Below the pieces are notes generated by a model that was not told the origin of the DNA, did not search any database, and saw only the letters and a list, made by a program, of their open reading frames with translations. A stretch of 64,000 nucleotides of DNA from Taxillus chinensis (Eukaryota > Streptophyta > Magnoliopsida > Santalales > Loranthaceae), in contig CM042089.1 of assembly GCA_023512835.1 (NCBI GenBank), positions 14,517,965 to 14,581,964 of the forward strand, in the 5' to 3' direction. Positions 34,131 through 46,854 of the stretch are shown here, one piece after another (position 1 is the first letter of the stretch; each line of letters opens with the position of its first letter). The position numbers and the translations under genes are program-made.

Positions 34131-35808
34131 AGTGTATTAACTCATTTACAAGCTACTAATATAATAACTAATTCTCTCTATTGGATTTTGTATTATTACT
34201 GGGGGAATGGAAATGGACAGTAATTTTTACAAGAATAAAAGGATGATAATAAATTATAAAAGTATATTTTTACCATTAACTCAGAAAACTATTCCATCAC
34301 AAAACTTAGAGTAATAATATGAGTCTTTTTTTTTTTGGGGGGGGGGGGGGGGGCAACTTAGCATTGGATAAATTTCTCCGATCAAAGATTATAAATTAAT
34401 TTAAAATATTTATTTTTTTCCTCCTAAACAATTAACATTAATGTAAAAAAAATAAACATAGAAATTTGGCTGCAATAAGAGGTTCCCCCAAGGGATGAGC
34501 AACGGATACTTACCGCTACCCCACTCGCTATTCGTTCACCCCCGCAATTTGGGGGGGGGGGGATGTAAAAATTAATGAAACTTTGTTTGTTGCCTTATGA
34601 AATTTGGGCCCTTTAGAAAAAATGTTTAATAGGGATGTAAAATAGACTAATCTAGTCTATTGCGGAGTGACATAAATGGGTCAACCCATTTAGGCGCACA
34701 ATTTTAATAAACTGAAAATGAATTGGTTCGGTTTGCATGCAAATCGGTCCATTTGTTTTTGTTTTCTTCAAATTATCACAACAATATTAAAAATATTTTA
34801 TAATATATGAACATATAATAATAATAATTTTAACTATAAAAAATTAAGATATCACAATAATAATTCTTAGAAAAAACATGAAGTTCGAAACTAAAGCTTA
34901 AAGATTAGTTTACAAATATGAAACAAAATTTTAATTGATAATATAGCATCATTGTATTTACCCCATTTAAAAATCAACTCAAAATTTTCTTTTATTTCAT
35001 ACTAAAAAAACAAATGATAAGTTACTTTGTGTCAAATATCTTTTAAAATTTTAATTTTAAAGTCATATTTAAAAGTTTATGTTTTTAAATTTTATTTTTA
35101 AAATTAATAAATTTAAAATATACTATTAATTTAAAATTGCCTAGGTAAAATAAAAAATAAATTAAAAAAAAACAAAAAAAACAACCGGATTCACGGATCA
35201 ATCCATTTAAACTAAATGAATTAAAATTTTAATAGTTCAATCGTGCAATACGTAAACAGATCGAACTAGTGATTCATTTTAAAGTCTAATCAATCATTTC
35301 CTTTTATTATGTAAATATTGAGTAAATGAACCTTTGAATGTGATTGTGAACTTGGTTTAGGTACATTTTCATGGAAAAAAAGTAACCGTTTCTGGTTGTT
35401 TTGCATACCTCCTAGCGGTGTGTTAGCTTGTCACACACAGCATATCTTCAAAAAACGATGAGGGCATGTAGCAGAAGCAGTAGCCTCAAAACAAATATAC
35501 AACAGGTAACAAATTAACAGTTGTGCCCTGGTAAAAAGTTTAATACGGTAAACGAATAAGAGGGTAGCTTTTCATTGGGGGGTTTTGGCGGAAGATAAAA
35601 TAGTCTTAGAATAAAATAGGCCTAAAAGGCCACTATTGCTTACTACTGTTTTGGGTGATGATGGTTACGTTTTTGTGTGGGTATTATGGTAACACGCGCT
35701 ATGCCGTCAGCCGTCTGATCACCCGGGGAAACCAAAAAAAACACACACACCCCATCCTTTTTCTCACCACACATTAATTTCTAGCTCTCCGAAAACACCA
35801 TCACCTCC
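34131..35808. other. Intergenic DNA upstream of the ferredoxin gene
   Basis: AT-rich, with G runs at 34337-34353 and 34551-34562. The last part (35640-35808) leads into the ferredoxin 5' UTR. I see no convincing TATA box at a usual distance; a short CA run lies at 35742-35750. Confidence 0.5.
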
Positions 35809-36246
35809 ATGGCGACCCTGCACAGCCGCTTCACCCCACCACCTCCTTCCCTCACGCTAACCAAGCCGAAAAAACCGACAGCCGTCGGATTCCGCCTCTA
35901 CCCCTGCCGGTTCAGGCGCTCCTCCGCCGCGTGCTCCTACAGAGTTGTGGTGGAGCACGGCGGGCGGACGGCAGAGCTGGAGGTGGAGCCGGACGAGACC
36001 ATCCTCAGCAAAGCGCTGGACGCTGGGCTGTCGGTGCCCCACGACTGCAAGCTCGGCGTGTGCATGACGTGCCCGGCGCGGCTGCTGAGCGGCGCCGTGG
36101 ACCAGAGCGAGGGGATGCTCAGCGAGGACGTGGTGGAGCGTGGGTATACGCTGCTGTGCGTTTCGTATCCTCGATCCGACTGCCACATTCGTACCATACC
36201 CGAGGAGGAGCTGCTGTCGCTGCAGCTGGCCACTGCCAATGACTGA
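35809..36246 (+). CDS. FdC1: Ferredoxin C 1-like plastid 2Fe-2S ferredoxin
   Basis: A single-exon 145-residue protein. Residues 1-42 are rich in Ser, Thr, Pro and basic residues, as in a plastid transit peptide. The ferredoxin domain runs from about 43 to 135. The cluster ligands are Cys80, Cys85, Cys88 and Cys117, in the plant-type CxxxxCxxC...C pattern (DCKLGVCMTCPARL; YTLLCVSYP). The C-terminal tail EEELLSLQLATAND extends past the usual ferredoxin end and is typical of FdC1 (AT4G14890 type, from memory). FdC proteins accept electrons at photosystem I but differ from the main ferredoxin in their partners. The ATG at 35809 is the first in frame, in context CCTCCATGGCG. The coding region is strongly GC-rich compared with its flanks. 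Intact; no sign of decay. Confidence 0.95.
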   Translation: MATLHSRFTPPPPSLTLTKPKKPTAVGFRLYPCRFRRSSAACSYRVVVEHGGRTAELEVEPDETILSKALDAGLSVPHDCKLGVCMTCPARLLSGAVDQSEGMLSEDVVERGYTLLCVSYPRSDCHIRTIPEEELLSLQLATAND

Positions 36247-36734
36247 ATCGAGAGTGTTTTTTTTTTCTTTTTCTATGTATTGAAGTTTAGAAAATTAAAA
36301 GGGGTTTGTTTCGTGAATTTTTTAAGAAAATCTTATTTATTTATTTTTCGATGTATTGAATTCTTACAAATGGCCCTTTTATTTAATTTAGTTATAATTA
36401 TAACATTAGAAATTTCCTTATCCGCATGGATAATCAAATGTGCGTTTAATTTCTTTCACTTGTGTTTTTTTGGTTTGGATGTTTTTTTTCTTATGATAAA
36501 TTCTATTTTACTACGTTCGATTATAAACCCATCACAGCTAAATGCGCATTTTCTTTTTTCCTTGTTCGCTGGGCGTTCAAGTAGGTGGATAAACCCATCA
36601 CCTGCATCTGTTATTCTTCTATAAGATTTGATACGTAAACCCCTTCAAACAATATGAGAGGTCATGTTGTTATTCGTAGCTAACATGCCCAGTAAACTCC
36701 ACTGTTATGTTGAGGCTTTTTAACACCACCCTCT
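36247..36734. other. Ferredoxin 3' flank
   Basis: T-rich sequence just after the stop, probably including the 3' UTR. The frame at 36280-36624 has no recognisable content. Confidence 0.45.
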
Positions 36735-37320
36735 CGAAGCTAACGTGTTGTCACAAAATAAGGTGGTGTTTTTTTATATCATTCACAATTCACAGCCTAG
36801 AGACAAGGTTTTGCAGCCAAATTCTCTAATTAAATGCCTCATAACATGCTATGGATTCCAATGTTATGGTGAAAGAAATTATGAATGTCTGCTTTCCATG
36901 AAACTCTACGGTAAAGTAAAACAGGAAGATACAACCCGGAGTGGATTGTTTATTGTCTTAGCATCCAATGAAATCAAAATTATAATACCCAACAATGATC
37001 TCCAACTGATATAATTTCTTATATATGAGCATCTAATCCTTCTTTCATTATAAGTATTAAATGACATTCGGTTGCTTTCTAATCATTTAATCCAGATTAT
37101 TCAAATACTCTCTAACATTCCCACAATGTCCATAACATCTAGACTTATACAAAGTTGAGCATATATTAAACTCTCAACAGGTGAAACATGAGGAATTTTC
37201 TACATTTCTTTAGTCCTGAAATCATTTTTGGGGCATTAACTTAAATTGAACTTATTCCCCTTAGATATAGGGGTGTTACTTGATTTACAATCATACATGT
37301 CATACTTTTAAGTGATGGCT
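36735..37320 (-). pseudogene. Old copia RT/RNase H relic
   Basis: Read on the minus strand with frame changes, the segment shows the copia C-terminal Pol path. KYDMYDCKSSNTPISKG and NKFNLS are followed by CPKND, then YAQLC for the conserved YAQVCTRPD, and VSWK near 36905 for the RNase H VSWKS block. Many stops make it a dead relic. It is a different, older copy from the elements at 6472 and 38483. Confidence 0.6.
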
Positions 37321-37329
37321 AATATGAGT

Positions 37330-37640
37330 TAACCTCCATCGACGAGCCTCCGACCTCCTTTGATACTAGGCTATCAACGATGACGTGATGCCAGACGATC
37401 AACGACAAATGACCTCCTTCGACGTTAGACTGTTGATGACAATGCGACGCCAGATGATAGATGATGGATAACCTCCTTCAACCTTACAATGCCAGAACAT
37501 CGAAGACCTCACGACCTCCATCGATTGACAACCTTGCGACCTCTCTTCCTCCATCAATCGACAACCTCTACTTTTATTTCGATGTCAAGTGATCACGTTC
37601 TGTAATAAATCACCTTCTCTCGTAACCTCTCGTTTCGCTA
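37330..37640. repeat. Degenerate CGAC/GACCTCC-rich repeat
   Basis: Words such as GACCTCCTTCGACG and CCAGACGATC recur every 30-60 bp. Similar CGACGCTAGAT words lie in the hAT element at 44690-44840, so this may be subterminal hAT sequence. Confidence 0.35.
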
Positions 37641-38409
37641 TAGTTTGTAGACTATACATATGATATATTACTATATTAAGTCATAAATTATTTCAGCTAG
37701 TAATATTTCAGCATATTTTGTTGTAGTAATAAAATTATGCTAGCTCTATAATTATTTCCGCTCAAGATACTGGAAGCATATATGTGAATAAATAAATATT
37801 TATGTCATTTAATTCTATTTTAAATTCAACTTCTTATTTGTGTTCTGTTTTTTTCATTTTTAAATGATAGTATATCATGTTTATTGATTTCCAGATATTT
37901 AAAAATAATATTTTAAAAAAATAAATTTTTTTAAACGTCTCATTCACATTCACACACCAAGAACGGATTTAAGAAAATTGATTTGTAGGGAGGTTTAATT
38001 AATAATATACACACACACACACATATATTAGAATTTAAGCCGACAAATCATATATATTACTAATTATTATATATAATTAGAATTAGAATTTATACATATA
38101 CATATAGCTATATATATTACTATAATTAAAATTTATTATTTTAATACATTCTAAAAATTTATTAAATGTTAACGTGAATAAGGTGAAACGAACCGTCTAT
38201 AACTAAATTTATTTTAAATTTTAATTATGTTTATTCTTGTAGATATGATTTATTGTTGTGTTATAGCAAATAATTAAAGAAGAAATTCAACTTGGAAATA
38301 AGACAAATAATATAAAAGTGGAAGACTTCATTTGATAATTATAATATAATTTTATTATTTTAAATTTAAGTTTGCATAAATTTTATTTCATTTTATATAT
38401 GTAAAAAAA

Positions 38410-38474
38410 TTATCACTGATGGTTGAGACGCCCACCTCAATCGTACTGTATCATGTTCCGTATTTTTGAACCTT
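38410..38474. mobile_element. Right end of a second hAT-like element
   Basis: GCCCACCTCAATCGTACTGT followed by GTATTTTTGAACCTT matches, with gaps, the reverse complement of the left end of the hAT at 38913. The other end of this remnant was not found. It abuts the copia RNase H relic. Confidence 0.45.
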
Positions 38475-40605
38475 AATGGGTTTTGTATCGTATCCTAGCA
38501 TATTTGAATTCTTCTTCAAGTAAAGGAATTATGTTTTTTAAGTATGGACACCTAAATATTATGAGATACATCAATTTTGACTTTACTGAATCCAAATTGG
38601 ACAAAAAGTTTACTTCCGGATATATGATATTTGTATGTGGTAATTTGGTAACTTGTAGGAAATAAGAAATGTAATATGGTTTTTTTGTTTAGTGCAAAAG
38701 ATGAATATTGGACTCTTCATCATGTTATTATAGAATTGATGTGGCTACGTATTCTTTTGCGTGATCTTATAGTTATGGTCAGAACTTGATGATGTTTTTT
38801 ATGATAATACAGTTGTTATTGAGATAATTAATAATTCAATGTAGCATGATCGAACCAAGCATGTTGAATTTGAAAAAAATTACATCAAGGATAATCTAAT
38901 CTAAATTCTAGTCAAGGTTCAAAAATACAGAATTGGTACGGTACAGAATCGAAGTTGTACGGCAAGGCGGGCACCTCAACTATCAACAATAATTTTTTTT
39001 AAAAAATATGTACAAAATATATAAAATTAAATGAGTAAACTTAGTTTTAAAATAATAAAATCATATTACAAGTATCAAATGAAGTCTCAGACTTATTAAA
39101 ATTTAAATTTAAGTCTAGTCATATATCAAATCTAAAAATCTAATAACTTAAATAAATAGACAATCTGATGTTTTTTCAATAAGCTGTCATTCATGTTTAA
39201 TGGATGATAGTTAGGATTCCAATTTGGTTTATCATCATCTTCATCTTTATCATTGGATAAGTCATTCAACTCCGGTTCCTTTTCTACCTCAATTACAATG
39301 CCCTTTCCTTTTCATACATCAAAACAATTTGATGTAATATAAAACTATATATCAATTTACAGTTCACTATATAGTAAAATCACTTCATATAATTATTGAA
39401 TATTAGTAAACTTACGTGAATACTCAATTATTCCTCCTTGTGTACTTCCACTTGGTTCACATGTAGAAGGATTATCAAGACCATCTTCTCCAACTATCCA
39501 CTCATCATCTGAAGGCACATCAATAGAAACTAAAAGGTCAACATCATCAGGGAAGTTTTGTTATTTAATGAATTTTTCCCTCAACTTTCTATTATACATC
39601 ACATACACCATTGAATTTAGTTTCTATGTGGCCAACCTATTTATTCTTTTAGAATGAATCTAAAGATATTAATTAAAATAAAATTAGTATAAAAAATATT
39701 AAAATTCATATTAAATACTATATTAAATTATTACTATATTTAAAATTTCTAAATGCATACATACCCAATTAAATGCACTTCAGTTTTGTTCACAATCGGA
39801 TGATGAGCAAATAAGACTTAAAACTCTCACTGTAAGACCCGCAAAATTTTTAGCTATTTAAGTTCTTACTTAAAGAGTAATAATAATAAAATAATAATAA
39901 AATAATTTCTTATATGTCATAAAAATTTTAGATGCTATATATTATGTCATTTAGTTTCTTAAACCAAATTACTATGGGTAAGTAAGTATTACAAGCCTTA
40001 ACTTTACCAAAAGTATAAAACATAGGTAAGGCCCAAAAATTTGAATGAGGCAGATTCTAGAGGTCCCATTCAAAAATTCATAACTTGAGTTATATAGATC
40101 CAATTGACATAAAACCAAATCCCATTTGTTCATTTATGACTTATCTAAAACGTGTAAAAATTTCAGAATTTAATATGAAGCCAATCAATTCCAGAATTTA
40201 AAATACTACACATAGGTTTAGTATGAACGGGTAAACATTTTAGTATAACTTTAAAATTCAATAACTTTTGTTATACATATTTAAAAATTATAAAATTGAT
40301 ACTCATTTGTAGATATTTGAGTTAGTAATGCAATACAATTGGCCATTTGTCAAAAACTACAAAATTAAAAACATTATAATTGAATTAGTAGGGGTACACC
40401 AATGTGGACTTTTGATGCCAAAAAGGAACCTTCTAGGTTGAAAAGTCTTAAAACATTTTTTAAATGGTAGGAGAAGATACCCACATTTTAATAGAGGATA
40501 ATAGGAATAAAATAAAGTATTTTATATATTTTACATAATTTAATTTGATGCCAAAGTCAAATTCATACACTACTTTCACACTACACACCTACCATCATCC
40601 TTGCC

Positions 40606-40613
40606 TATATAAG
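40606..40613 (+). promoter_or_regulatory. Putative TATA box of the solo LTR
   Basis: TATATAAG in context CTTGCCTATATAAGGAGTG, about 775 bp into the LTR and followed by a CT-rich leader. Confidence 0.5.
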
Positions 40614-40826
40614 GAGTGTCTTGCCTCTCCTCTTAAGCACAAATCCCTCAAGCCACACCACGAAATTCCCTCTCAAAAACACTCCCTTAAGCCCTCTTAA
40701 CACCCCAAATACTCTACTCAAATCCTCTTTTGCTTTTGGTACTTACCAAGCGTCGAAGTTCTACGAAAGGTAATACTTAAGATTTTGAAATTTTGAAGTT
40801 ACTTCTTATTTATTATGTAGATCTAT

Positions 40827-40960
40827 ATGGTTGGTTTTACCACCTCATATATACTATATTCATGGTTGGTTTTACCACCTTACATATTTTATTTATATGA
40901 TTGGTTGTACCACCTCGTATATATACATACATGGTTGGCCTTGCCACCTCATATATATTT
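40827..40960 (+). repeat. Tandem repeat, four copies, about 33 bp
   Basis: Copies of ATGGTTGGTTTTACCACCTC followed by an ATATA-rich spacer, with small changes. Confidence 0.85.
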
Positions 40961-43900
40961 ATATATACATGTGTAATGATTTTAAAATTATAGTATTTTA
41001 TCATAGCATATATTGTCATTCTATAATTCAAGTGAAAAAGATGAGAATATTAACTTATGTTTTTTTATTTTTAAGGTTCTAGATAGCGGAAGATCGTAAG
41101 GAACGACTTCCAAAATGAATTCCCCCGACAATCGCCCTTCTTCTTCTGAACCCCAATTGTTAATGCTTCAACCTCATGCTATCCCCATCCTTATCTCCTC
41201 CTGATCGTCCCTTTAGACCCGTGTCTAATATCCCCTCATGGTTAAGGTGGAAGACACGTAGGAAAAATAAGGCTTATCGAACGTCTTTTCCGTTCACCCA
41301 ATACAAGAAGTAAATCTTATTCAAAAACTCTCAAGGCATATAACCTAGTTAGTGCACAACTCAAGGCTTATGATGCATGGGATCGAAATAGGATATGGAA
41401 CAGCAATAGAAGTGGGAACCCAAATTAATATTCAACCCCACAAGCACGGTATGCCTATTAAAAGATATAAGTTAAAGTATGATATATATATATATATATA
41501 TATATATAAAGGAGATATGTGTGATATTGAACTTTTCAAGCATTAATGCTAATTTAGTGTTTTGATATTTTTAAGGTTTAGAACGCGGAGAACGACGAGC
41601 GGATCGTAAGGGTTTCTTATCCTCTTTTTCTTTTTCATTATAGTCTATATTTCGTAAGGGTTTTTTCTCATCCCCCTTTTCTTTTTCATTATAATCTATA
41701 TTTCATTATTATTGTAAAGAACTTTTCTCTTCCTCTTTATCTTGTTTTATTTGGAATTATTATTGTAAGAGTTTTATGTTTCTTATTTTTCTAATTCCAT
41801 TTTATTGTTGAGAAGATTAGATTAGTCTCTTTTTAATCTCTCTCTGGTGTTCATCTTATTGATTGGGGTAGATAACCATTTTGATATTCGTGGTTATCCT
41901 TGTTAACTTTGAATATTTTATTGAAATTCTATGTGATGCCTCATGTTATGTATGTTAAAGTTGTTATAACCTCTTATGTTTGGACAAAGTAAGTTTATGA
42001 TGGGTGGTTCCAGAAAGACCTCCAATGCATTGGGTAAAGAACATCACCGGAGAGTGTCAATCCAATGATAATATGTTATGTTATGATTCGGTATCTGGGT
42101 GGTTAACCTAGGTCATGATGTTATGATACGATGTTTAAACATAATCTTCCATGTTATGATTTCCTTGTGAAATGTTGATCATGTATGATGTGTAAATATT
42201 ATATGGTATTTCCTATGTTCGATATCTTCATGATTTTCTTACCCACTTATGTTTACCCTTCTGGGCTATTTGAGCTCACCCTTTTTATGATTTATTTTCC
42301 AACCCCAGGTAATTAAGGGATGGAGACTAGGTAAGGAGTCGAGAAGTGCTTGGAAATAAAGTTGTGTGAAATTTTAAAGATTTATTAAGTTGTTTGCTCG
42401 TGTGCTTTGTTATGTAATAATGGGTTATGGATACTTAGTCTCTAAACCCCTAAACCTTAAAGATCTTGGATTGAAATTTGTAATAATGAATGGTTTGTTT
42501 GATTAAATAAGTAATAGTTTGAAATTGATATAAAATTTGTATATTTATTTTCCGCTAACGCACCCGGTTTAGAGGTTTCAAATTTGGGGGCGTTACACTC
42601 ACGGTATAAGATCTAAGTTTTGGGGTTTGATCTCCAAATTCAATCCACCAATCATCTATAATACCAAGTTAAACTTAACAATTCATGTACTAAGAAAATA
42701 GATAGATAATTGAACACTACTTGAAAGAGAAATTCACATACCAGGATGATGTATATGCATAGTAGATTTTTCCAATTCAAAGCTAAATAACCCTTTCTTT
42801 TGTTTAAAATCTTTAATTTGCAGATAAGCCTTCTCTCTCTCTCTCTCTAGAATTTGGTATGAGCTTCTCCATGCACATCAATAATCTCATCTTAATCTCT
42901 GGATGACTGGACATGTTTTCTAAATATTGAAATCTAAGATCGAAAAAATAAGCAGCTACGTGTAAAGGGCGATGTAATTGGAAGTCTCATTTATGGTCAA
43001 TGATCTTCCAAATCTCACTATAAGCTCCATATTCACCCCCTAAATTTTTAGCGATCTCCTCTTTAGCTGCATCCATTGCTCCATAAATAAATCCCATTCC
43101 AGGCACCTTATCTAAATTAGCCAATCTCAACACATTCACAAGAGGTCTAGTTGTCTTCAATGCATAAGACATAGACCAAAAATTGTCATCCCTCATAATA
43201 ATTTTTCACTTCTTTCCCTTCTGCCTTATTTGCCTATGTGCTTTCTCTCCACTCTTGTGAAGTTAACATTTGCTCCAAAGGCTCACGCAATTCATATAGG
43301 CTTTGCAGTGTTAGGTACCAGTATCAAACCTAATAGGAGCAAGTTGAACGAAGTTCTTTTAAGTGAACTTTCTCATTAACACTAATATCCATTTATGATT
43401 ATAAAAAATTTTTGACTAACTTATTAAAATAATTTAATTAGTATATGAAAACAATTACCATAAAATTGTAGAAGAATTTATAATATATCCAAGAATGAAA
43501 TATACCCGCTTGGCTTTTCTCAAGGACATTTTATGTTGGAGTAGTTCTTCAATTTTTTTAAGAATCAAATCTACACAATATGTGATATATGGCGTCTACC
43601 ATAACTGTTTCCTCTTTTCCATTAATATTTTCTCAGTTTTTTTTTGTAGTTTGAGGCATTATCAGTTACCACTTAAACTATGAGTTTTTCTCCAATTTTT
43701 TCAATAACATCATATAATAATTTAAATATAAGCATTGCATCTTTCACTACATCACTGACATCAATAAAACCCAAGAAAACTATGCCATATGAATTATTCA
43801 CAAGAATATTAATCAATTATCTACCCCCCATATCTTTCCATCTATCTGATAATATAGTAATTCTTGTTTGTTTTCATGTCTTTTTCATATAATGCATCAT

Positions 43901-45290
43901 ATTTTTAGTGTTCTCTTTCTCCTTCTTTAAAATGTTTGTCTTTAATTCATAGCTGTTGGGCACTTTCAAATCAATTCCATATCGAGCAATTGCCCAACAC
44001 ATGCTAACAAATGATGGACTATCAATAACATTAAAAGCAATGACATTGTCAAAGAAACATCGGCCGATTTCCGTACACACTTCATCACGTAATTCTTTTG
44101 CAATAAGTCTTTTTTTTGTTCACTTTCACCTATGTCATTAATTTGCTCAACATCATCTCCAACAATTCCTAAAAATCTATTCATAGTTCCTCTATTCATT
44201 CTTTGAGTTACACCATCACTAGTCGATCCCATTGCAAATCCACTATTTAATATTGTGTTTTTATTAATCATCTCCTCCCTAGCCATTTGATGCATTCTCT
44301 TTAACTTTCCCAATTCCTAAAAATTTTTCTTCATTTCATCTCTAACTTTCGATATAACTTTTGCACATGGGACAACATTTCCTTTTTTACCGATTAAATG
44401 TTTATTTCAATCAAAATATTCCTTCCCTGATTTCTTTTTTTTTTTCACAAAAGATGCATTAAATATATTTAAATCTTTTTTTATCCAATTCCATTTCATT
44501 TTCATATTTACAAGCGGAATCCCTTCTTTGATTATTTGTCATATTTACATAGTCGAAATTTAAAATTAAATCGAATTATTTAACTTAATTTACGTTATAG
44601 ATCTGGATAAAATTTAAAAAACAGACGTGAGTTAACTGCTTACCTCAGATTGACATTGGAGCAGGACGAGCCGATGATGGTGTTGGAGGAGGATGAGGAG
44701 ATAACACACTAGGTGACGACGCTAGATTGGATGGGCTGACGACACGCTCGACGATGACACTGGATGAGGCGACGCTTGATCGAAGATGCTAGATCGACGA
44801 CACTGGATGCTGGATTGACGATCGAACGACGACGCTAGATGTTGCTTTGACTCTTCAATGCAAGGTGATATGATGCGATATGAATGACTTAAAATTAGGT
44901 TAGGCTTTTATAATTTTTTTTTAATGCGTCTTCCAAAATCGCGGTCGCCTCATCCCTTGTATAGGATAAGGCGCCAAAACAACTCGCCTCAGGCCGCCTC
45001 ACTCGTATAAGGTGGCCGTCAATTGGTACGGGTTTTGGTATGCTGCGTCAATGTAGCTTACGTGCTGAGGCAGGCGAGGTGGCACCTCAAGGCACTGCCT
45101 CAACCTGTATTTTCGAACCTTGATTATAATATAATGGAAGTTTCCTATATTGAAAGAGGGGAGCAACTTGTTGATATGATGATACATGCGATTTCTAGTA
45201 TTCCTTTTCACACATCCTTGTTTAAGTTGGGCATGAGTGATATGCACCAACTTAAGGAATAGAGTTGAAATGAGTTTTCAATTATCTAAA

Positions 45291-45352
45291 TTGTTTTATA
45301 TTTGTAGTTATTTGATGTATATTTAGTTTTCTTGTATGTCTTCTCTATTATG

Positions 45353-45402
<50 letters not shown>

Positions 45403-46500
45403 TGGTGTAATCTATCAAGAATAAGAAAAAGAGTTATTGTCAGAGACGGAGGCAGGGGGCCGGCAGGGGCCATGGTCCCCCCCATTTTTCCCAATTATAT
45501 ATATATAATTTTAAAATTAAAATTAATAATAATAAAAAAGGTATTATAGAATAAAAATATAAAAAAATATTGTCTTAATTCATTAGAAATATATAATTAT
45601 TAAAAATGCTATTAGAGAATTTAATAGCATAAAACTAGCAATTTAAAATAAATAAGAAAGTCTATAATAATGATACAGTCATAAAAGTCTTGTCCCCATG
45701 TGATATTATCATTTCTTTAAACAGTACAATGACACAAGTACTTAATATATATCATTGATGTATATAAAACATATATGAGATGTCATTATAAATAATATTC
45801 TCTTTTTCTCGACATAATATAGTATATTATTTGTATTGTCTAATATATATTTGATATCATCGTTATATTAAGTATTTAATAATATATTTAAAATTTTATT
45901 TAGTATTACCAATCATTGTTATATCTAATAGTTTTATGATTAAAGTATATTTTTTAAGTAGTTATTATCAGATACTTTTTTCCTGTATAATGTTTTTCTC
46001 ACCATTCTAGGCCATTATATCCCAAAGGATAAGATATTAAAATTATATATATAATTTTAAATTTTTTATTTATAAATAAGTTATTATAATATTAAAAAAA
46101 TCTTTTTAATCTTTTTAATAATAGAGAATTTTATATTAACATGACACTAATATATAATTATTAATATAAAATATCTGCGCATAGGAAGTAACCAATTATA
46201 TTATCAGTTAATATAGAATTATATTATATTAGTGTTATAATTAGGCCTACTATTTTCTTTTTTTTTTTTATACCCATGAATTATGTAAGCTTCATTAGAT
46301 GAAGACAGCAGAACAATCAAGGGGTCGAGTTGTCTCTTATGGTTTAAACTGTAGGGCCAGAGTTGCTGCCCATGAACATTGTCTTCAGTACAGTGAACAA
46401 ATCCAAGAAAATTTGAGTGGTATGTTTTTTCGGTATTGGCTTGGATGTTTGTCCTGCGCCTGCCTGCTGTGTTATTGACGTGGGACCTGAAAACTACATA
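45291..46500. other. AT-rich intergenic DNA, one possible DNA-transposon end
   Basis: TA run at 45355-45400. At 45440, GTCAGAGACGGAGGCAGGGG followed by a G/C-rich block resembles the terminus of some plant hAT elements, but no matching end was found. The remainder is A/T-rich with no genes. Confidence 0.4.
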
Positions 46501-46854
46501 TTTGATTTGGTTGACTGCTATGATACTTCCAGATCCTGAAAAATCTGGAAGCAGGAGAGAAAATGGGTCGCTTGCCCACCTATCAGCTGCAGAAACCACA
46601 AATCAGCAGCCTTTATCTCACAGGTCTGTTGTTTCCTAGTAATAATAATTATTATAATTATAATTTTATTATTATATAAAAAATGAATTGCGACTATAAT
46701 CGGGAGTTTAGCCATTTATAAGTAGCTCTAGTTTCAATCTCCAAAGGATTGATATCTGGGATAGGATGGCTGCACTTGTATACTTCAGTTTTTTTTGTAC
46801 TAATTACTTGATAAAATTTTCACTTGTTCCTCGTGATTGTTTGATCTGCTACAG

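Larger units (their letters stand above)
39831..42597 (+). mobile_element. Gypsy-type solo LTR inside the hAT transposase
   Basis: Starts TGTAAGACCCGC and ends GGGGGCGTTACA. A perfect duplication CTCAC flanks it (39826-39830, 42598-42602). It is 2767 bp with no pol sequence. There is a TATA box at 40606-40613 and four tandem copies of a GGTTGGTTTTACCACCT unit (40827-40960). A doubled segment of about 53 bp lies at 41600-41705, and a TA run near 41480-41510. The short open frames at 40831-41082 are repeat artefacts. Confidence 0.9.
39245..44420 (-). pseudogene. hAT transposase relic (DUF659 and C-terminal dimerisation regions)
   Basis: Minus strand, in order. 44300-44400: PCAKVISKVRDEM, the link after a BED-type finger. 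43874-44080: FNVIDSPSFVSMCWAIARYG then DLKVPNSYELKTNILKKEKE, the start of DUF659. 42840-43196: FWSMSYALKTTRPLVNVLRL, MGFIYGAMDAAKEEIAKN and FQLHRPLHVAAYFF. 42603-42655: WWIEFGDQTPKLRSYT. Past the solo LTR, 39770-39830: VRVLSLICSSSDCEQN, where the following Trp is a stop. 39560-39660: HSKRINRLATYKLNSMVYVM. Stops and frameshifts remove function. The family catalyses cut-and-paste transposition. Confidence 0.85.
38913..45122 (-). mobile_element. hAT-superfamily DNA transposon, inactive, with a nested solo LTR
   Basis: Terminal inverted repeats: CAAGGTTCAAAAATACAG at the left, and on the right strand CAAGGTTCGAAAATACAG. The flanking 8-mers ATTCTAGT and ATTATAAT match at 6 of 8 positions, as expected for hAT 8-bp duplications. 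Inside is a decayed minus-strand transposase of the DUF659/dimerisation type. CGACGCTAGAT-type repeats lie in the 5' part (44660-44840) and GGCACCTCAA-type subterminal repeats at both ends. Without the 2.8-kb LTR it is about 3.4 kb. It sits inside a copia RNase H relic. Confidence 0.87.
38483..45290 (+). pseudogene. Copia RNase H relic split by a hAT element
   Basis: 38483-38665 reads as RNase H (SSSKGIMFFKYGHLNIMRYI, then SKLDKKFTSGY). It goes on in broken frame to 38905 (AKDEYW, ELMWLR, DRTKHVEFEKNYIKDN). The end of the domain is at 45133-45262: GEQLVDMMIHAISSIPFHTS then LFKLGMSDMHQLKE and a stop, the usual QLADI-TK / KLGM-DI tail. The 6.2 kb between them is the hAT transposon. The DNA after 45290, with a TA run at 45355-45400, may be a worn 3' LTR but has no partner. 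Confidence 0.8.

Noticed and set aside
46219..46599. 126-codon minus-strand frame before the GIP1-like relic
   Set aside because: It is opposite a possible plus-strand upstream block (46530-46622) and resembles nothing. The plus strand has the family signal.
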